Positions 18,767 through 28,845 of a stretch of DNA of 64,000 bases are shown in pieces. The notes below the pieces were generated by a model. The model was not told the origin of the DNA and made no database searches. It saw nothing but the letters and a program-made list of their open reading frames with translations. Numbering within the stretch: position 1 is the stretch's first letter; every line of letters begins with the position of its first letter. Origin of the DNA: a bacterium (GTDB lineage: Bacteria; Bacillota; Bacilli; Lactobacillales; Streptococcaceae); assembly GCA_905221105.1 (NCBI GenBank), contig CAJNBW010000003.1, positions 1 through 64,000 of the forward strand. The letters are read 5' to 3'. The translations under genes and the position numbers were made by a program.

Positions 18767-19105
18767 TTAAATTTTCTTCACAAACTCTGATTTGAGTTTC
18801 ATGGCACCAAAGCCATCAATCTTACAGTCGATATTGTGGTCGCCTTCTACAATGCGGATATTTTTCACGCGCGTTCCTTGTTTCAAATCTTTTGGCGCAC
18901 CTTTTACTTTCAAGTCCTTGATGAGGGTTACTGTATCACCGTCAGCCAATTTATTTCCGTTGGCATCGATAGCGACAAGACCTTCTTCTACTTCTGCAAC
19001 TTCAGCAGGATTCCACTCATGAGCGCACTCTGGGCAAACCAGTAGGGCACCGTCTTCGTAGACATACTCTGAGTTACATTGTGGGCAATTTGGTAGGTTG
19101 TTCAT
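18767..19105 (-). CDS. phnA: PhnA-family zinc-ribbon protein
   Basis: 112 residues. An N-terminal zinc ribbon (CPQCNSEY...CPECAHEW, residues about 8-30) precedes the PhnA domain with [23 protein letters not shown]. Despite the name, this family is not phosphonatase in most bacteria and its role is unknown; several relatives are called alkylphosphonate utilisation protein by homology only. Confidence 0.88.
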   Translation of the reverse strand: MNNLPNCPQCNSEYVYEDGALLVCPECAHEWNPAEVAEVEEGLVAIDANGNKLADGDTVTLIKDLKVKGAPKDLKQGTRVKNIRIVEGDHNIDCKIDGFGAMKLKSEFVKKI

Positions 19106-19198
19106 GGTTTCTCCTTATAATCATTCACTATTCTTTGAAAATCAAAATTTCTCGAACAGCAACTATTATACCTTAAAATTAGTATTTTGACAAATTTA

Positions 19199-19228
19199 GA
19201 AAAAACCGATATCAATCTATCGGCTTTT
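19199..19228 (-). terminator. Terminator of cmk
   Basis: CCGATA / TATCGG arms with TCAATC loop, followed on the minus strand by six T; just beyond the cmk stop. Confidence 0.8.
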
Positions 19229-19234
19229 CAACAT

Positions 19235-19906
19235 TTACATTCTTTTTTTAGCTTCTGCTTTGATTTTTTCAACTACTTCTTGAATGTTCAAGCCAGTTGT
19301 GTCAAGGTAAACAGCATCCTCTGCTTGTTTGAGAGGGGAAGTCTCACGATGACTATCCTTGTAGTCACGCGCAGCAATTTCCTCTTTTAAAGTTTCAAGG
19401 TCTGTTTCAATTCCCTTGGCAATATTTTCCTTATAACGGCGCTCTGCTCTCTCATCAACAGAGGCTACTAGGAAAATTTTCAACTCTGCTTGTGGTAATA
19501 CGACAGTTCCAATATCGCGACCGTCCATGACAATCCCACCTTGCTGGGCAATCTCTTGCTGGAGAGAAACTAGTTTCTCACGCACTTGAGGAATTGCTGC
19601 AATAGCAGAAACATGATTGGTCACTTCATTTTCACGGATAGGATGGGTAATATCCACATCCCCTACAAAGACAAGCTGTTCCCCAGTTTCTGAGCGTCCA
19701 AAACTAATTGGATACTGGTCCAATAAGTCTAAGAGTTCTTCAACTTGTTCAACTCCTAATTGGTTCTTGAGAGCCATGTAGGTTGCTGCACGATACATAG
19801 CACCTGTATCTAGGTAGGTGAATCCAAAATCTTTGGCAATAATCTTTGCGACCGTACTCTTACCACTTGAAGCAGGGCCGTCAATAGCAATTTGAATGGT
19901 TTTCAT
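19235..19906 (-). CDS. cmk: Cytidylate kinase
   Basis: Phosphorylates CMP and dCMP to the diphosphates. 223 residues with Walker [12 protein letters not shown] (about 9-19), the LDTGAMYRA substrate motif, the [10 protein letters not shown] motif and the lid region RAERRYKEN. It follows a LysM-like protein gene by nine bases on the same strand. Confidence 0.95.
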   Translation of the reverse strand: MKTIQIAIDGPASSGKSTVAKIIAKDFGFTYLDTGAMYRAATYMALKNQLGVEQVEELLDLLDQYPISFGRSETGEQLVFVGDVDITHPIRENEVTNHVSAIAAIPQVREKLVSLQQEIAQQGGIVMDGRDIGTVVLPQAELKIFLVASVDERAERRYKENIAKGIETDLETLKEEIAARDYKDSHRETSPLKQAEDAVYLDTTGLNIQEVVEKIKAEAKKRM

Positions 19907-19914
19907 ATCAACTC

Positions 19915-20391
19915 CTATTTGATTTTAACAACATCACCTGGATTAGCAAACCAAGATCCTGTAGCCATGTGCCCAGGATTCAAGGCTTCTAACTGAGCAA
20001 TCGAGATCCCAGCGCGAGCTGCAATGGCTGCTTCTCCTTCTCCAGCCAAGACTTTTGTCGTCCCTTCTGGATCTGTAGCTTCCTCCGAGTGCTCAGAAGA
20101 AGATTCTGATTCTGAACTCTGTTCAGGCTGGGAGCTACTAGAAGATGAAATCTGTACTACATTTGCGTCTGAATCGTGAAAATCTTTCAAGGCTGCTGTG
20201 CGATTACTCCCACCTGACGAAAGATAGATCAGAACAATAATCATCACTACCACAATTACAAAGAAAATACTGGCTAGGATTGTCAAAACACGATTGGCTA
20301 CTACATCTCTACCTTGAGTTCTCTTACGACGTTCTGATCTTGTTTCTTCTTGGTTTTCATAAATATCTTCTTGCCACGGTTCTTTTGCCAT
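19915..20391 (-). CDS. Single-pass membrane protein with LysM-like C-terminus
   Basis: 158 residues: a charged cytoplasmic N-terminus (1-32, rich in Glu and Arg), one transmembrane helix (about 33-55), a Ser/Glu-rich low-complexity stretch (about 78-108), and a C-terminal segment (about 112-158) resembling LysM, which binds N-acetylglucosamine polymers. The topology puts LysM outside, on the wall. The gene has an AAGGAGT ribosome site and precedes cmk; the exact role is unknown. Confidence 0.78.
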   Translation of the reverse strand: MAKEPWQEDIYENQEETRSERRKRTQGRDVVANRVLTILASIFFVIVVVMIIVLIYLSSGGSNRTAALKDFHDSDANVVQISSSSSSQPEQSSESESSSEHSEEATDPEGTTKVLAGEGEAAIAARAGISIAQLEALNPGHMATGSWFANPGDVVKIK

Positions 20392-20401
20392 ACCTTACTC
20401 C

Positions 20402-20437
20402 TTGTTTTTTTTAACTTTTCTTATTACAATATAAATA
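20402..20437 (+). promoter_or_regulatory. Ferredoxin promoter, start on the ATG
   Basis: TTGTTT (20402-20407), a 17-base spacer and TACAAT (20425-20430); the seventh base after the -10 box is the A of the ferredoxin ATG. No ribosome site is present, so translation is probably leaderless. Confidence 0.6.
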
Positions 20438-20643
20438 TGAAAATCACACTTATACCTGAACGATGCATCGCCTGTGGGCTTTGCCAAACTTATTCTGAAT
20501 TATTTGATTATCACGATAATGGAATCGTACGTTTTTACGATGATCCTGATCAACTGGAAAAAGAAATTTCTCCTAGTCAGGACGTCTTAGAGGCTGTTAA
20601 AAATTGCCCAACTCGCGCCCTGATTGGAAATCAGGAAGCCTAA
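20437..20643 (+). CDS. Small ferredoxin, single [4Fe-4S] type
   Basis: Electron carrier of 68 residues. Cys in CIACGLC (three cysteines spaced 2 and 2) near residue 10 and a fourth in VKNCPTRAL near residue 59 give one [4Fe-4S] site, as in Fer_13-type ferredoxins. The start was chosen at 20437, where homology to ferredoxins begins; upstream codons lie in the promoter and the neighbouring divergent gene. The redox partner is unknown. Confidence 0.9.
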   Translation: MKITLIPERCIACGLCQTYSELFDYHDNGIVRFYDDPDQLEKEISPSQDVLEAVKNCPTRALIGNQEA

Positions 20644-20693
20644 ATCAATGGCGATAATCCACTCCCTCTAGTTTAGCACATTTCCATGTAAAA

Positions 20694-21659
20694 TTATAGT
20701 CTTTTCTCTCTATTTTTTTCTGTAAAATCAGGAAGATCACTTTTTTCTTTGATAAGATAAAGTGGTCTTTTTTTGGTTTCTAGATAAATCTTACTGATGT
20801 ACTTGCCGAGAATCCCAATGGTCAAGAGTTGAATGCCTCCAAGGAAGAGAATAACAGCCATCAGAGAGGTCCAACCTGATGTCGGATTGCCCAGAATGAG
20901 GGTCCGAACCACAACAAAAAAGGTCATTAGTAGAGAAATAAAACAAGATAGGAGACCAGCTATGAAGGCTATAATCAAGGGAAAATCTGAAAAATTCACA
21001 ATCCCTTCAACGGAGTAGAAAAAGAGTTGCCTAAAATTCCAACTGGTCTTGCCAGCCTGTCTTTCTACATTAGGATAATCCAGATAGTGGGTTTTAAAAC
21101 CCACCCAAGCAAAGAGTCCCTTTGAAAAACGATTGGACTCGGTCAAGCTTAAAATAGCATCCACTACAGACCTTCTCATCATGCGAAAATCACGGACACC
21201 TGACGGCAGGGCTACTGGACTGATTTTTTGCATGAGGCGGTAAAAGAGATTGGCGCATAAACTGCGAAAGAAGGGTTCTCCCTCCCGACTGGTTCTCCGT
21301 GTCCCAACGCAGTCCAAGTCTGTATTCTGATCTAGTAAGGCTTTCATCTCAAGCAACATTCTAGGAGGATCTTGGAGGTCCGCATCCATTACCACCACCA
21401 GATCTCCTGTCGCATACTGCAGGCCTGCATAGAGGGCTGCTTCTTTGCCAAAATTTCGAGAGAAAGAAAGATAATGCACTGCCGGATTTTGTTCCCGATA
21501 GACCTTTAAGAGTTCCAAGGTCCCATCACTCGATCCATCATCGACAAAGACATACTCGATTTCTGCTCCCAAATCAGGAATCAAATTTTCCAAAGCCTGA
21601 TAAAAAAGAGGAAGTACTTCCTCTTCGTTTAAACAGGGGACAATGATTGACATCACCAT
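20694..21659 (-). CDS. Membrane-anchored family 2 glycosyltransferase (GtrB/DPM1 type)
   Basis: 321 residues from 21659, where the ATG overlaps the galE stop. The GT2 catalytic domain (about 4-225) has SIIVPCLNEEEVLPLFY, the VFVDDGSSDGT motif and the DXD-like VVMDADLQDPP; two C-terminal transmembrane helices (about 238-262 and 272-298) anchor it. Enzymes of this type move a sugar onto a polyprenyl phosphate. A second possible start lies six bases later. Coupling with galE suggests galactose- or glucose-containing glycan modification. Confidence 0.85.
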   Translation of the reverse strand: MVMSIIVPCLNEEEVLPLFYQALENLIPDLGAEIEYVFVDDGSSDGTLELLKVYREQNPAVHYLSFSRNFGKEAALYAGLQYATGDLVVVMDADLQDPPRMLLEMKALLDQNTDLDCVGTRRTSREGEPFFRSLCANLFYRLMQKISPVALPSGVRDFRMMRRSVVDAILSLTESNRFSKGLFAWVGFKTHYLDYPNVERQAGKTSWNFRQLFFYSVEGIVNFSDFPLIIAFIAGLLSCFISLLMTFFVVVRTLILGNPTSGWTSLMAVILFLGGIQLLTIGILGKYISKIYLETKKRPLYLIKEKSDLPDFTEKNREKRL

Positions 21660-21660
21660 C

Positions 21661-22680
21661 TTAGTCTTCAAATCCATTTGGATGCTTGCTTTGCCAACGC
21701 CATGCGTCTTCACACATTTGGGTGATATCTAGTTCTGCTTCCCAGCCGAGTTCTGCTTTTGCTTTTGCAGGATCTGAATAGCAGGCAGCGATATCACCTG
21801 GGCGACGGTCTACGATACGGTAAGGAATTGGACGTCCCACTGCTTTTTCCATATTTTGGATAATTTCAAGAACTGAGTAGCCTTTACCTGTTCCAAGGTT
21901 ATAAACGTTTAGACCTGAACCTTTTTGGATTTTTTTCAGAGCTGCAACGTGACCTTTAGCCAAATCGACAACGTGGATATAGTCACGAACACCAGTTCCG
22001 TCTTCTGTATCGTAATCATCTCCAAACACTTGCACTTGCTCTAATTTTCCAACAGCTACCTGAGTCACATATGGCAAGAGGTTGTTTGGAATACCGTTTG
22101 GATTTTCGCCCAAATCACCACTCTCATGGGCTCCGATTGGATTAAAGTAACGAAGCAAGACCACATTCCATTCTGAGTCTGCCTTGTAGATATCGGTCAA
22201 AATTTCCTCAAGCATAAGCTTAGTGCGACCATATGGATTAGTCACTGAAAGTGGGAAATCTTCCAAGATGGGCACTGTGTGAGGATCTCCGTAAACTGTC
22301 GCAGAAGAACTGAAAATGATGTTTTTACAGTTATTTTCTTCCATGACCTTCAAAAGGCTGACAGTTCCAGCGACATTGTTGTCATAATAGGCAAGAGGAA
22401 TACGGGTAGATTCGCCAACAGCCTTCAAACCAGCAAAGTGAATGACCCCCGTTGGTTCTTCTTGCTTGAAAATATCTCTGAGAGTATCCGTATCACGGAT
22501 ATCTGCCTCATAGAAAGGAATTTCAACTCCTGTAATTCTTTCAACAACTTCTAAACTTTTGCGATTGCTGTTGACAAGGTTATCCACCACAACAACCTGA
22601 TGACCTGCTTGGATTAACTCAATAACAGTGTGAGTTCCTATAAAACCTGCTCCACCTGTTACCAAAATCTTTTCTTGCAT
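21661..22680 (-). CDS. galE: UDP-glucose 4-epimerase
   Basis: Interconverts UDP-glucose and UDP-galactose. 339 residues of the extended SDR family, with NAD-binding GGAGFIGTHTV (8-18), the catalytic Ser region FSSSATVYG and Tyr/Lys in YGRTK, and RYFNPIGAHESG. GAGGAAAA precedes the ATG. It is followed directly by a glycosyltransferase gene, so its UDP-galactose may feed glycan synthesis rather than only the Leloir pathway. Confidence 0.94.
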   Translation of the reverse strand: MQEKILVTGGAGFIGTHTVIELIQAGHQVVVVDNLVNSNRKSLEVVERITGVEIPFYEADIRDTDTLRDIFKQEEPTGVIHFAGLKAVGESTRIPLAYYDNNVAGTVSLLKVMEENNCKNIIFSSSATVYGDPHTVPILEDFPLSVTNPYGRTKLMLEEILTDIYKADSEWNVVLLRYFNPIGAHESGDLGENPNGIPNNLLPYVTQVAVGKLEQVQVFGDDYDTEDGTGVRDYIHVVDLAKGHVAALKKIQKGSGLNVYNLGTGKGYSVLEIIQNMEKAVGRPIPYRIVDRRPGDIAACYSDPAKAKAELGWEAELDITQMCEDAWRWQSKHPNGFED

Positions 22681-22779
22681 CTTTTTTCCTCGATTCTCGG
22701 ATTTTTTCTTATTTTACCATTTTTGATAGGGAATGTCATTTGCCATCCTAGAGGGGAAGATAAAATTTCAGTAAAATGC

Positions 22780-22934
22780 TTATACTCTTCGAAAATCAAA
22801 TTCAAACCACGTCAACGTCGCCTTGCCGTGGGTATGGTTACTGACTTCGTCAGTTCTATCCACAACCTCAAAACAGTGTTTTGAGCAGCCCACGGTTAGC
22901 TTCCTAGTTTGTTCTTTGATTTTCATTGAGTATT
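22780..22934 (-). repeat. BOX element (A-B-C), inverted
   Basis: Reads as a BOX on the minus strand: boxA at the right end (22895-22934), one boxB with CTCAAAACACTGTTTTGAG, boxC at the left. It fills the gap between the flavoprotein gene and galE. Confidence 0.93.
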
Positions 22935-24036
22935 ATTCGCTTTTTAGTCGTTTGACATAGTTCTCAATTGGGTAGTTTACTGGGTCCAAGGTCAATTCCT
23001 TGTCTTGGACCAGTTGGGCTAGATGGTAGCCAATGATAGGACCAGTTGTGAGGCCTGATGAACCTAGACCACTAGCTGCATAGACACCTGGTAAGCCAGG
23101 TACTTGCCCAAAGAAAGGTGAGAAATCACTGGTATAGGCTCGGATTCCCACGCGCTCAGCTCTGGAAGTCGCTTCTGCCAAGCCTGGATAGTGAGGCAAG
23201 GCCGCCTCCTCCATTTGTTGGAGCAAACTTTCATCTACTGTCAAATCAAATCCCATATCATTTTCATGGGTAGCACCTAGGGACAATTTCCCACCTGAAA
23301 AAGGTATCAAATCCCACTCCCCCTCTGGCATAACAACAGGGTAAGATTCCAGGTCTTGAGCAAGTTGATAGTCTCGGAGTTGCCCTTTCTGAGGACGAAC
23401 ATCCACTTCATAACCTAAGGGTTTTAATATGTGTCCCAACCAAGCTCCCGTCGCCAAAATGACCTGATCAAAGACGGCTGCACCAATCTGATATCCTGAT
23501 GCTAAAGGTGTCAGACTCACTTTTTCTTTGACCAGCTTGACCTGACTGGCTTCTAGCAGACGAGTCACCAAGAGTTGACCATCTACTCTCGCTCCACCAG
23601 AAGCATAGAGCAGGCGGTCAAATCCCTGCAAGCCAGGGAATAACTCATTAGCTGAGGCTTGATCCATGATAGCTAACTGACCTATCAAGGGAGACTCTTC
23701 TCTGCGCTGGAGAGCTAGTTCATAGAGTTCTTCTAACTTGGATTCATCCTTTTTCAGGAGAAAGACTCCCGAAAGTTGGTAAAAGTCGATTTCTTGCCCT
23801 GATTTTTCTAAATCAGCCAACAAATCCACATAAAAGTCAGCTCCCAAGCGCGCCATCTTGTACCAGGCTTTATTACGGCGTTTGGAAAACCAAGGACTGA
23901 TAATTCCTGCTGCAGCCTTGGTAGCCTGACCCTGTCCATGGTCAAAAACGGTCACCTCTAGGTCACTTTCTTTTGAGAGGTAGTAGGCAGCTGTTGCACC
24001 TACAATCCCTGCTCCGATAATGGCAACTTTTTTCAT
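22933..24036 (-). CDS. FAD-dependent amino-acid oxidase-like protein (DAO family)
   Basis: 367 residues started at the ATG at 24036; the open frame extends three codons further to a GTG. The FAD dinucleotide-binding motif is VAIIGAGIVGATAAYYL (residues 3-19), with AAGIISPWFSKRRNK after it and a C-terminal ASGLGSSGLTTGPIIGYHLAQLV, the pattern of D-amino acid dehydrogenase/glycine oxidase relatives. The substrate is not evident. It lies 16 bases after the NIF3-like gene and likely belongs to the trmK operon. Confidence 0.82.
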   Translation of the reverse strand: MKKVAIIGAGIVGATAAYYLSKESDLEVTVFDHGQGQATKAAAGIISPWFSKRRNKAWYKMARLGADFYVDLLADLEKSGQEIDFYQLSGVFLLKKDESKLEELYELALQRREESPLIGQLAIMDQASANELFPGLQGFDRLLYASGGARVDGQLLVTRLLEASQVKLVKEKVSLTPLASGYQIGAAVFDQVILATGAWLGHILKPLGYEVDVRPQKGQLRDYQLAQDLESYPVVMPEGEWDLIPFSGGKLSLGATHENDMGFDLTVDESLLQQMEEAALPHYPGLAEATSRAERVGIRAYTSDFSPFFGQVPGLPGVYAASGLGSSGLTTGPIIGYHLAQLVQDKELTLDPVNYPIENYVKRLKSE

Positions 24037-24052
24037 TGTTTTCACTTTCTAA

Positions 24053-24850
24053 CTAGATATGGTGGAAAGGATTGGTCGATGCCTGACTAGGCAAGATATC
24101 AATATCCCAGCCCTTTTCTTCCTTCCATTGAGTAAGGAGTTCTGCGATTTTTTCTACAAACAGCACTTCTATATAGTGGCCTGGATCCAGTGCCAGCAAG
24201 CCATCAGACAGCATATCCTGAGCTGTGTGATAGTAAATATCACCAGTGATGTAGACATCTGCCCCCTTAGCTAAAGCATCCTTATAGAAAGACTGCCCGC
24301 TACCACCACAGATGGCCACTCTTGAAATAGACTTCTGCAAATCACTCTCTTGATAATGCACCATTCGAAGACTATCTAGACCAAAGACTTGCTTGACATG
24401 CTGGGCCAATTCCCCAAAGGTCTGAGTCGGAATATTCCCAATACGTCCAATTCCACGTTCTGGACCTGTCTCCTGTAGATAAGTCGTCTCCTCGATTTCT
24501 AGCATCTGGCAGAACCGGTCATTGAGACCATTTTCAACGATATCAATATTGGTATGACTGACATACACTGCGATGTCATGCTTGATCAGGTCGATGTAAA
24601 TCTGATTTTGCGGACGGCTGGCCACCAAATCCTTGATGGGACGGAAAATCGGCGCGTGCTTGACAATAATCAAGTCCACACCCTTTTCAATAGCTTCAGC
24701 CACCGTTTCTTCACGAATATCGAGGGCAACCATGACCCTTTGGATATCCTTGTCCAAAGTGCCTATTTGCAAGCCACGACTATCGCCCTCCATGGAAAAT
24801 CCCTGAGGACAAAAGGCTTCATAAGCTTGTATCACTTCACTTGCTAGCAT
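24053..24850 (-). CDS. NIF3-like dinuclear metal centre protein
   Basis: 265 residues. Metal-binding residues of the NIF3/YbgI fold are seen in [19 protein letters not shown] and the C-terminal [12 protein letters not shown]. The family is sometimes called GTP cyclohydrolase 1 type 2, without proof. It overlaps trmK by 14 bases, a pairing kept in many Firmicutes, which hints at a role linked to tRNA or nucleotide metabolism. Confidence 0.9.
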   Translation of the reverse strand: MLASEVIQAYEAFCPQGFSMEGDSRGLQIGTLDKDIQRVMVALDIREETVAEAIEKGVDLIIVKHAPIFRPIKDLVASRPQNQIYIDLIKHDIAVYVSHTNIDIVENGLNDRFCQMLEIEETTYLQETGPERGIGRIGNIPTQTFGELAQHVKQVFGLDSLRMVHYQESDLQKSISRVAICGGSGQSFYKDALAKGADVYITGDIYYHTAQDMLSDGLLALDPGHYIEVLFVEKIAELLTQWKEEKGWDIDILPSQASTNPFHHI

Positions 24851-25514
24851 GGAGAACCTCCTTGATGGCTTGAATTTTATCTACTAGAACTTGACGTTCC
24901 TCCAGATTTTTTTCTGGGATTTGTCCGAGGGCAAACTCTAGCTTGGCAGCTTCTTTTTGCCATTTTTGGACAAAGACTGGACTGACTTCCTTGGATAAGA
25001 AGGGACCAAAGCGGACATCACTGGCTGATAACTTCATTTGTCCCGCTTCCACCACCAAAATCTCGTAAAACTTGCCAGCTTCTTCTAAGATGCTTTCAGC
25101 TACAATCTGAAATCCGTTCTCTTGTAGCCAGATACGCAAGTCGTCTTCACGATTATTGGGCTGGAGGATCAATCGTTCTACATTAGCTAACTTGTCCAAG
25201 CCTTCTTCCAATATCCTAGCAATCAAACGGCCTCCCATGCCAGCAATGGTGATGACCGATACCTGATCTGCCTCTTCAAAGGCTGCCAAGCCATTGGCTA
25301 AACGGACTTGAATTTTCTCCTTTAGGCCGTGAGACTCAACATTTTTGACCGCAGACTGGTAGGGGCCTTCCACCACTTCCCCTGCAATGGCACTTTTGAT
25401 TTGTCCTCTTTCGACCAACTCGATAGGCAGATAAGCATGGTCACTCCCCACATCTAGTAAAATGGCTCCCTGTGGCACAAAGGAAGCCACCAATTCTAAT
25501 CTCTTTGAAATCAT
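24837..25514 (-). CDS. trmK: tRNA (adenine(22)-N1)-methyltransferase
   Basis: SAM-dependent enzyme of 225 residues that methylates A22 of tRNAs. The SAM-binding [16 protein letters not shown] (about 19-34), the [15 protein letters not shown] motif and the catalytic-loop-like LILQPNN motif are present. First gene of the trmK, NIF3-like, flavoprotein run. GAGAG precedes the ATG. Confidence 0.93.
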   Translation of the reverse strand: MISKRLELVASFVPQGAILLDVGSDHAYLPIELVERGQIKSAIAGEVVEGPYQSAVKNVESHGLKEKIQVRLANGLAAFEEADQVSVITIAGMGGRLIARILEEGLDKLANVERLILQPNNREDDLRIWLQENGFQIVAESILEEAGKFYEILVVEAGQMKLSASDVRFGPFLSKEVSPVFVQKWQKEAAKLEFALGQIPEKNLEERQVLVDKIQAIKEVLHASK

Positions 25515-25581
25515 CTTCTCTCACTTTCCAAAACTCTATTAACTCTTATTATACCACATTTCGACTGGCAATCTTGTACCT

Positions 25582-25610
25582 AAAAAGACCGCAATCCACA
25601 GATTGCAGCC
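25582..25610 (-). terminator. Terminator of the P-type ATPase gene
   Basis: GCAATC CACA GATTGC stem with flanking pairs, followed on the minus strand by TCTTTTTA. Confidence 0.75.
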
Positions 25611-25615
25611 TTTCT

Positions 25616-27952
25616 TTATTTTCTGGCTTGATAGCGACTAGTCAGGATGAAAATCACGGTAAAGACCAACATCATGACCCCATAAACAGGTAATGTTTGT
25701 CCTGTTAAGGTTGAAATTTCAAGTAGTTTCTGGATCCTTGGGAAGAGAGCTGTGGCTAGGAAGCCTCCTACTGACCAAACAATCAAGAGGACACGCCATA
25801 GGGTAAATGGCATGCAAGCTCTAAATACGGATAAGAAACCAATTGACCCCAAGAGATAATAGAGTAGAGTTGAGATTTCTAACTCAGACCAACCTTGGCT
25901 ACTTCCAAATAGTTTCACAAAAAGAACGCTAAACACAACCATAAGAGCACTTGGTAGAGCACGAAGCATGGATCTTCTGAGGAAATTTGGCTCAACAGGC
26001 TTGATATTTCGCTCAAAAGTCAGAACGAATGGTGGGAAACCTTCCACAAACTGGTCAATCATGGTAATCTGGATTGGAATGAAGGGGAAAATCAAGATCC
26101 ATTCAGACCGTCCCAGAAGAGCACTGGCAATACAGATGACTGCGAGCAAGAAAGAATAGATGGTCTTTATCAAGAAAATCGGAGCGATGTGGGCAATGTT
26201 ATTAACCACGCGACGACCTTCAAAGAGAATCTCAGGAACATCATTAAAGTCAGAGTTCAAGAGAACCAGATTGGCAATCTGACGAGTCGCTGGGTCTCCC
26301 TCAGCCATCACGATGGAACAGTCCGCCTCACGAAGAGCTAGAATATCATTGACCCCATCTCCTGTCATAGCTGTTGTGTGCCCTGCTTTTTTCAGAGTTT
26401 GGATGATGAGTTTCTTTTGATGAGGGGAAACACGTCCGAAAATAGCTGTCTCTTCAGCCATAGCAACCAATTCCTCATCCGTGATTTTCGAACAATCTAC
26501 ATAGCTGTGATAGTCAACAAAACCAGCCTTCTGAGCAATGCTGGATACCGTAACTGGATTGTCACCAGAAATGATTTTGAGTCCCACTTCTTGAGAACGG
26601 AGATAGCCCAGCGTCTCTGCTGCTCCCTCCCGAATGGGGTCCAAGATTTCCAGTAAGGCTAGAGCCTGAATATCAGAAGGTTTCTGTGGTTTGTGATGGT
26701 CTAATTTCTCCTGACTGAGAGCTAAGACCAAGACACGTGACCCTCTCTCCAAGGCCTCTCTGGCTTCTGGAACTTCAGAGTCCAGCAACATCTCAGGCGC
26801 ACCTAAGAAAACTGTCCCCAGACCTTCCAATTCCATGGCTCCCCACTTGCGGTCGCTTGAGAAAGGAAGATTAGAGATCATAGGGTAGGCTACCTGACCT
26901 TGGAAACGCTGGCGAATGGCTTGAGCTGTTGGATTCTTATCCTCACTATGGGCCATATAACTAGTCAAGATACTGGCAATAGCCTCTTCACCGTAAGTTT
27001 TCGTCAGTGGAAGAACAGCCTCCACCTGCATCTTTCCTTGGGTGATGGTGCCCGTCTTGTCCAGACAGAGCATATCCACGCGCGCCAAGGTCTCAACAGA
27101 ATACATCTCCTGCACCAAGACCTTTTTCAAGCCCAGCTTAATAACCGCAGTCAAAAGCGAAGTGATGGTCAAAAGGGCAATTCCCTTAGGCAACATTCCC
27201 AAAAGGGCTGTCGACGAGTTTACAACGGACGACTTAAGAGGCAAGCCTTTTAACATCAAGGCTTCTAGCAAGAGAGCCAGACCAAAAGGAATGATAATCT
27301 TCCCAGTAAAACCAGCTAGCTTGTCCAGCGATTTCATGATACGGGAGTTAATGGGGTTCACTGTCTTAGCTTCCAGCATGAGTTTGGCAGCATAATTGTC
27401 AGCACCGACATGATGGACTTGAGCCAAAACTGACCCACTGGCTAAGAAACTTCCAGACAAAAGCAAGTCATCCACTTCCTTTTGCACCAAATCACTTTCC
27501 CCCGTCAACATGGCTTCATTGACTTCCGCAAAACCTTCTAGAACCAAGGCATCACTAGGAATCTGTTCCCCAGCAGACAAACGAATGACATCACCTAGCA
27601 CCAATTCTTCAGGATTGAGAGCCACTTCCTGACCATCACGAATGGTTTTAACCTTTTCCTTGGTCATGAGATTGAGCTTGTCCACCATGTGTTTGGCCCG
27701 TAGCTCGGTCACAATTCCTGAAAAAGCGTTAAAGCAAATAACGGCAAAGAAGACCAGATTGCTCCAAGCCTGCACAAAGGCTAGTGCCAAAGCAATAGCA
27801 AAGTTCAAAGCATTAAAAAGAGTAAAGACATTTCGTTTAACGATTTGCCAAGTGCTGGTACTAGCCGATGCGGTAAAATCATTGACCAAGCCCTTAGCCT
27901 GTCTTTCCTTGACTTCTCTTTGGGTTAATCCCATAATCTTATTTTTATCCAT
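25616..27952 (-). CDS. P-type cation-transporting ATPase (CtpE-like)
   Basis: Membrane ion pump of 778 residues from 27952. The phosphorylation site DKTGTITQG, the actuator motif LTGESDL and hinge TGDGVNDILALREADCSIVM are intact, with about ten helices. The hinge sequence and absence of N-terminal metal-binding Cys motifs place it near the CtpE group, for which calcium transport has been reported; the ion here is not proven. The start is supported by a -10 box placing the transcript start on this ATG; an alternative ATG lies four codons upstream, inside that -10 box. Confidence 0.85.
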   Translation of the reverse strand: MDKNKIMGLTQREVKERQAKGLVNDFTASASTSTWQIVKRNVFTLFNALNFAIALALAFVQAWSNLVFFAVICFNAFSGIVTELRAKHMVDKLNLMTKEKVKTIRDGQEVALNPEELVLGDVIRLSAGEQIPSDALVLEGFAEVNEAMLTGESDLVQKEVDDLLLSGSFLASGSVLAQVHHVGADNYAAKLMLEAKTVNPINSRIMKSLDKLAGFTGKIIIPFGLALLLEALMLKGLPLKSSVVNSSTALLGMLPKGIALLTITSLLTAVIKLGLKKVLVQEMYSVETLARVDMLCLDKTGTITQGKMQVEAVLPLTKTYGEEAIASILTSYMAHSEDKNPTAQAIRQRFQGQVAYPMISNLPFSSDRKWGAMELEGLGTVFLGAPEMLLDSEVPEAREALERGSRVLVLALSQEKLDHHKPQKPSDIQALALLEILDPIREGAAETLGYLRSQEVGLKIISGDNPVTVSSIAQKAGFVDYHSYVDCSKITDEELVAMAEETAIFGRVSPHQKKLIIQTLKKAGHTTAMTGDGVNDILALREADCSIVMAEGDPATRQIANLVLLNSDFNDVPEILFEGRRVVNNIAHIAPIFLIKTIYSFLLAVICIASALLGRSEWILIFPFIPIQITMIDQFVEGFPPFVLTFERNIKPVEPNFLRRSMLRALPSALMVVFSVLFVKLFGSSQGWSELEISTLLYYLLGSIGFLSVFRACMPFTLWRVLLIVWSVGGFLATALFPRIQKLLEISTLTGQTLPVYGVMMLVFTVIFILTSRYQARK

Positions 27953-27967
27953 AAATTCTATCATATC
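27952..27967 (-). promoter_or_regulatory. Extended -10 promoter of the P-type ATPase gene
   Basis: Minus strand TGA then TATGAT (27960-27965), seven bases, then the A of ATG at 27952. No ribosome site; a weak -35 TTAGAA lies 18 bases upstream. Consistent with a leaderless mRNA. Confidence 0.5.
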
Positions 27968-28084
27968 ATTTTTTCTAAAAGAATTCTAATCTCATCCCAA
28001 ATATGCACCTAGTCAAGGGAAAAGTTTGCCAGCCCTCCTTTGATAAGGTATAATAATAACAAGAAAACAATCGAAGGAGATCGC

Positions 28085-28834
28085 ATGTTTTATACTTATT
28101 TACGTGGATTGGTTGTCCTGCTCCTATGGTCCATCAATGGCAATGCCCACTATCATAATACCGATAAAATTCCTAATCAAGATGAAAATTATATCCTGGT
28201 TGCGCCTCACCGCACCTGGTGGGATCCAGTTTATATGGCCTTTGCGACTAAGCCAAAACAGTTCATCTTTATGGCCAAAAAAGAACTCTTTACCAACCGT
28301 ATCTTTGGCTGGTGGATTCGTATGTGTGGTGCCTTTCCTATTGACCGTGAAAATCCAAGCGCTTCTGCCATCAAATACCCTATCAATGTTCTCAAAAAAA
28401 GTGACCGCTCTCTCATCATGTTTCCAAGTGGGAGCCGTCACTCAAACGATGTCAAGGGTGGCGTAGCTCTGATTGCCAAAATGGCCAAGGTCCGTATCAT
28501 GCCAGTTACCTATACAGGTCCTATGACCTTGAAAGGCTTGGTTAGCCGTGAGCGTGTCGATATGAACTTTGGAAATCCAATCGATATCTCAGACATCAAG
28601 AAAATGAATGATGAAGGCATTGAAACAGTCGCCAATCGTATCCAAACAGAATTTCAACGTCTGGACCAAGAAACCAAACAATGGCACAATAATAAAAAAC
28701 CGAACCCACTCTGGTGGTTTATCCGCATCCCTGCCCTCATACTTGCCATTATCCTTGCTATCTTAACCATCATCTTTAGCTTTATCGCAAGCTTCGTCTG
28801 GAATCCAGATAAGAAGAGAGAGGCTCTTGGTTAA
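28085..28834 (+). CDS. Lysophospholipid/glycerol-phosphate acyltransferase (PlsC family)
   Basis: 249 residues from the ATG at 28085 with AAGGAGA before it. The acyltransferase motif HxxxxD is in APHRTWWDP, the glycerophosphate-binding motif appears as MFPSGSRHSN instead of the usual FPEGTRS, and PVTYTGP is block IV. An N-terminal hydrophobic helix and a C-terminal pair of helices (about 213-245) anchor it. The changed FPEGTRS motif and C-terminal anchor suggest a paralogue of the housekeeping PlsC, perhaps with another acceptor. Confidence 0.85.
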   Translation: MFYTYLRGLVVLLLWSINGNAHYHNTDKIPNQDENYILVAPHRTWWDPVYMAFATKPKQFIFMAKKELFTNRIFGWWIRMCGAFPIDRENPSASAIKYPINVLKKSDRSLIMFPSGSRHSNDVKGGVALIAKMAKVRIMPVTYTGPMTLKGLVSRERVDMNFGNPIDISDIKKMNDEGIETVANRIQTEFQRLDQETKQWHNNKKPNPLWWFIRIPALILAIILAILTIIFSFIASFVWNPDKKREALG

Positions 28835-28845
28835 AAAATACAACA

